Below are positions 62,570 to 64,000 of a DNA stretch of 64,000 bases, one piece after another. The DNA comes from Nocardia abscessus NBRC 100374 (GTDB lineage: Bacteria > Actinomycetota > Actinomycetes > Mycobacteriales > Mycobacteriaceae), in contig NZ_BAFP01000272.1 in assembly GCF_000308455.1 (NCBI RefSeq), positions 82,132-146,131 on the forward strand, read 5' to 3'. Each line of letters opens with the position of its first letter. Position 1 is the first letter of the stretch. The notes below the pieces were generated by a model that ran no database searches, was not told where the DNA came from, and saw nothing but the letters and a program-made list of their open reading frames with translations. The translations under genes were made by a program, and so were the position numbers.

Positions 62570-62700
62570 ATGCATCGACAACGTCCGATTGGGAGGGCGA
62601 GCGCGTGCCGATCGGAGCACGGCGGCGGTGGTCCTGCGATCGTGTGCCGTGGCCGTTCGGAAATGAGGATCGACACTCGCGAGTCGGCAGCCGCCTCGGG
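62570..62700 (+). pseudogene. decayed 5' end of a second secretory lipase gene
   Basis: The start region here (GGTGGAGTTC, then an ATGCA start and CGACA) is near-identical in layout to that of the lipase at 63617. The palindrome-to-start distance is also nearly equal (112 against 115 bp). The encoded signal peptide is scrambled between frames (hydrophobic residues in one frame, DTRESAAAS in another, against DTREAAAA in the intact gene). The mature enzyme is missing; the next gene begins at 62728. Confidence 0.5.
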
Positions 62701-62727
62701 TGACCTCGCCGGGCGGAGGGGGAGTCG

Positions 62728-63264
62728 ATGAGGTATCGCCTCGACGTGCTTGCCAGCAGTATTCCCGATGCCGTCGAGCACGCCGGTGGCTGGCTGTTCG
62801 ATCGAGCTGTCGGGGGCTGGGATGTGACGGTGCTCGTTGCGGAGATGTCGGATATCCGGCCGCTGCGCATCCTGGGCGCGGAGGTGGCCGAGCTCGAGTC
62901 GGCGCTCGCCGCATGGGGCGATGGGCGTCGACCGGACGCATTGGCTGTTGCCGCGAACGTTTGCGAACGCGATCACCGGGCGCGCAGGGGGCTGCTCGAG
63001 GCGCTGAACGACGGCGGTGTCGAAGTGCTCGTGTGGGGTGAGGGTCGGCCGTCTCCGTCCGGGTATCGGGTCGATCCGGTGCTGCACCGGTTGAGTGTCG
63101 CCGCGCAGGCGTTCAAGGCGCAGGCGCTGATCGCCGCGGCGACCCCGGGAGTCTCGGTCGGCGCGATCGAGATCTTCCGTAGCGGGCTCTGGCCCTATCC
63201 CCTGGCCGGTGCCGATCTCGGCCCGCTCGGCAGGCCGCGTCCATATTTCGTGCCGCCTCGGTAA
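62728..63264 (+). CDS. conserved hypothetical protein
   Basis: A 178-residue soluble protein. It starts MRYRLDVLASSIPDAVEHAG and contains GGWDVTVLVAEMSDIRPLRILGAEVAELESALA. The C-terminal half (VDPVLHRLSVAAQAFKAQAL) is helical. It resembles conserved actinobacterial proteins of unknown function. GGAGGGGG precedes the ATG at a good spacing. It lies between the broken and the intact lipase promoters and may be a late insertion into, or a survivor of, a tandem lipase arrangement. Confidence 0.72.
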   Translation: MRYRLDVLASSIPDAVEHAGGWLFDRAVGGWDVTVLVAEMSDIRPLRILGAEVAELESALAAWGDGRRPDALAVAANVCERDHRARRGLLEALNDGGVEVLVWGEGRPSPSGYRVDPVLHRLSVAAQAFKAQALIAAATPGVSVGAIEIFRSGLWPYPLAGADLGPLGRPRPYFVPPR

Positions 63265-63616
63265 ACCTCGGACGCCGCGCGGGCTCCACACGTCTCATAC
63301 GTTCGGCCTGTGGCGGATCACCTGTGCTCGTGTCATGACGCGGTACGCATCGCCGCAGCTGAATCCGCCGAACTCGCTGCGGCGCCGACCGCACAGCAGG
63401 CCGCGATGAGGTTTGCTCTGAGCTTGCTCGGCAAGCGCCGACCTTCTTGGACGGGTTTCTCCAGTCGCCAGAAGTTGGCATCGCGCGATTCCAACTTTTC
63501 GGTAACCGTGTTACCGTTCCGTAGGTCGGAAGCTGTGACGTACTTCATGTTGTACGGCTATAGCGACTCAGGACACTTCGGCGACGGTGCCGGGTGGAGT
63601 TCATGGAGAGTGATCG
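63265..63616. other. intergenic region with lipase promoter, 352 bp
   Basis: The right half carries the operator palindrome at 63501-63515 and, downstream, a TATAGC element near 63560 that could be a -10 box. The left half has no recognisable gene. An open frame from 63310 overlaps the lipase start and looks non-coding. Confidence 0.45.
63501..63515. promoter_or_regulatory. operator palindrome, copy 2, before lipase
   Basis: GGTAAC-CGT-GTTACC, followed by GTTCCGT, is the stronger of two related palindromes. It lies 101 bp before the lipase start. It is expected to bind the TetR regulator encoded at 61612-62307. Confidence 0.65.
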
Positions 63617-64000
63617 ATGCAGCGACAGCAGGGGCGGTCTCGGTCGGGGTGGCGGCGGTGGGCCGTTGCGGTGGCGGCGGCGGTGGCCGTAGCTTGTGCT
63701 ACCGCGGTGGCGGTGGTGGGGGTGGACACAAGGGAGGCGGCCGCGGCCCCGGTGAACGATTTCTATCTTCCGCCTTCGCAGATTCCGGTGGAGCCGGGTG
63801 CGATTGTGAAGACCGCGCCGATGGCGTTGTTCGCGACGGTGCCCACGGATAAGGGGTGGCCGGGTAAGGCGCAGCATGTCATGTACACCAGCCGGTTGCA
63901 GGACGGGTCGCCGGTGGCGGTGTCGGGAACGTTCATCGACGCGACCGGTCCGTGGCAGGGGCCGGGTGCGCGTCCGACGGTGGTGATCGCTCCGGGTACG
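63617..64000 (+). CDS. secretory lipase (LIP family), 5' part only
   Basis: The first 128 codons of a gene that runs off the window. Residues 1-45 are a signal peptide (basic start MQRQQGRSRSGWRRW, then an Ala/Val core and an AAAA cleavage region). The mature start VNDFYLPPSQIPVEPGAIVK, then APMALFAT and VMYTSRLQDGSPVAVSGTFI, is typical of secretory lipases that release fatty acids outside the cell. GGAGAG precedes the ATG. The catalytic Ser, Asp and His are beyond the edge. Its promoter holds operator copy 2, so TetR control is likely. Confidence 0.78.
   Translation, partial: MQRQQGRSRSGWRRWAVAVAAAVAVACATAVAVVGVDTREAAAAPVNDFYLPPSQIPVEPGAIVKTAPMALFATVPTDKGWPGKAQHVMYTSRLQDGSPVAVSGTFIDATGPWQGPGARPTVVIAPGT

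Noticed and set aside
1..64000. tRNA/rRNA genes, insertion sequences, phage genes or CRISPR arrays
   Set aside because: None found by reading; no transposase or integrase motifs and no regular repeat-spacer pattern. A covariance-model scan would be the decisive check for RNAs.

Overview
The window is about 68% G+C by eye, with strongly GC-biased third codon positions, frequent GTG starts and ATGA/GTGA gene overlaps. The gene content fits a mycolic-acid actinobacterium, most likely Nocardia or a close relative. It includes a complete yrbE/mce locus, bacterial class I-type P450s, many TetR, MerR, LysR and ECF regulators, a PknB-type kinase, an Rv2629-like protein and a secretory lipase. It reads as chromosomal accessory DNA. 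I see no rRNA, tRNA, CRISPR array, transposase or phage gene.

Layout. 1-5.1 kb: methyltransferase, DUF664/DinB-like protein and lipidated epoxide-hydrolase-like protein, facing an M48 membrane peptidase pair. 5.2-7.1 kb: a TetR regulator with a clear operator, and a metallo-beta-lactamase-fold hydrolase. 7.2-11.1 kb: a three-gene block of unknown protein, MoxR AAA+ ATPase and metallopeptidase/VWA-like protein. 11-15.9 kb: P450, two VOC proteins, an intracellular LivJ-like binding protein and a small secreted protein. 16.3-17.0 kb: a fused remnant of an FAD oxidoreductase and an ECF sigma factor. 17-22.8 kb: SnoaL protein, MerR regulator, alpha/beta hydrolase, CooC-like ATPase and a two-component permease. 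22.9-26 kb: two abutting gene remnants, an Rv2629/Balon-like ribosome-associated protein, small proteins and a possible recQ remnant. 26.2-27.8 kb: a vat-vgb pair (streptogramin A acetyltransferase and B lyase). 28-31.4 kb: an ATP-grasp ligase directly followed by a CocE/NonD-type hydrolase. 31.5-39.2 kb: ECF sigma factor, two SDRs, DUF899, LysR, hemerythrin, a second P450 and an alpha/beta hydrolase. 39.8-48.2 kb: Ser/Thr kinase, an intact FAD oxidoreductase plus SigJ-like sigma pair, small proteins and a divergent NAD-dependent DNA ligase. 48.3-61.5 kb: the Mce locus. 61.6-64 kb: TetR regulator and two lipase-type promoters, one in front of a decayed lipase start and one in front of a lipase that runs off the window.

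How genes work together. The largest unit is the rightward operon from 49035 to 61522: a 30-residue ORF, an AveC-family membrane protein, a NorQ/CbbQ-type AAA+ ATPase, a NorD/CbbO-type VWA protein, two YrbE permeases and six Mce proteins (A-F), controlled by a divergent TetR. The AAA+/VWA/AveC block joined to a lipid-import machine is the most interesting possible system here. A second, unrelated MoxR/VWA block lies at 7.2-11.1 kb. The oxidoreductase-ECF pair occurs once intact (42.5-44.6 kb) and once as a deletion-fused ruin (16.3-17.0 kb), both preceded by an ECF41-like promoter sequence. Several short sites look like real operators: palindromes at 5189, 19450, 34984, 62458 and 63501, and a perfect 15-bp inverted repeat at 32507/32551.
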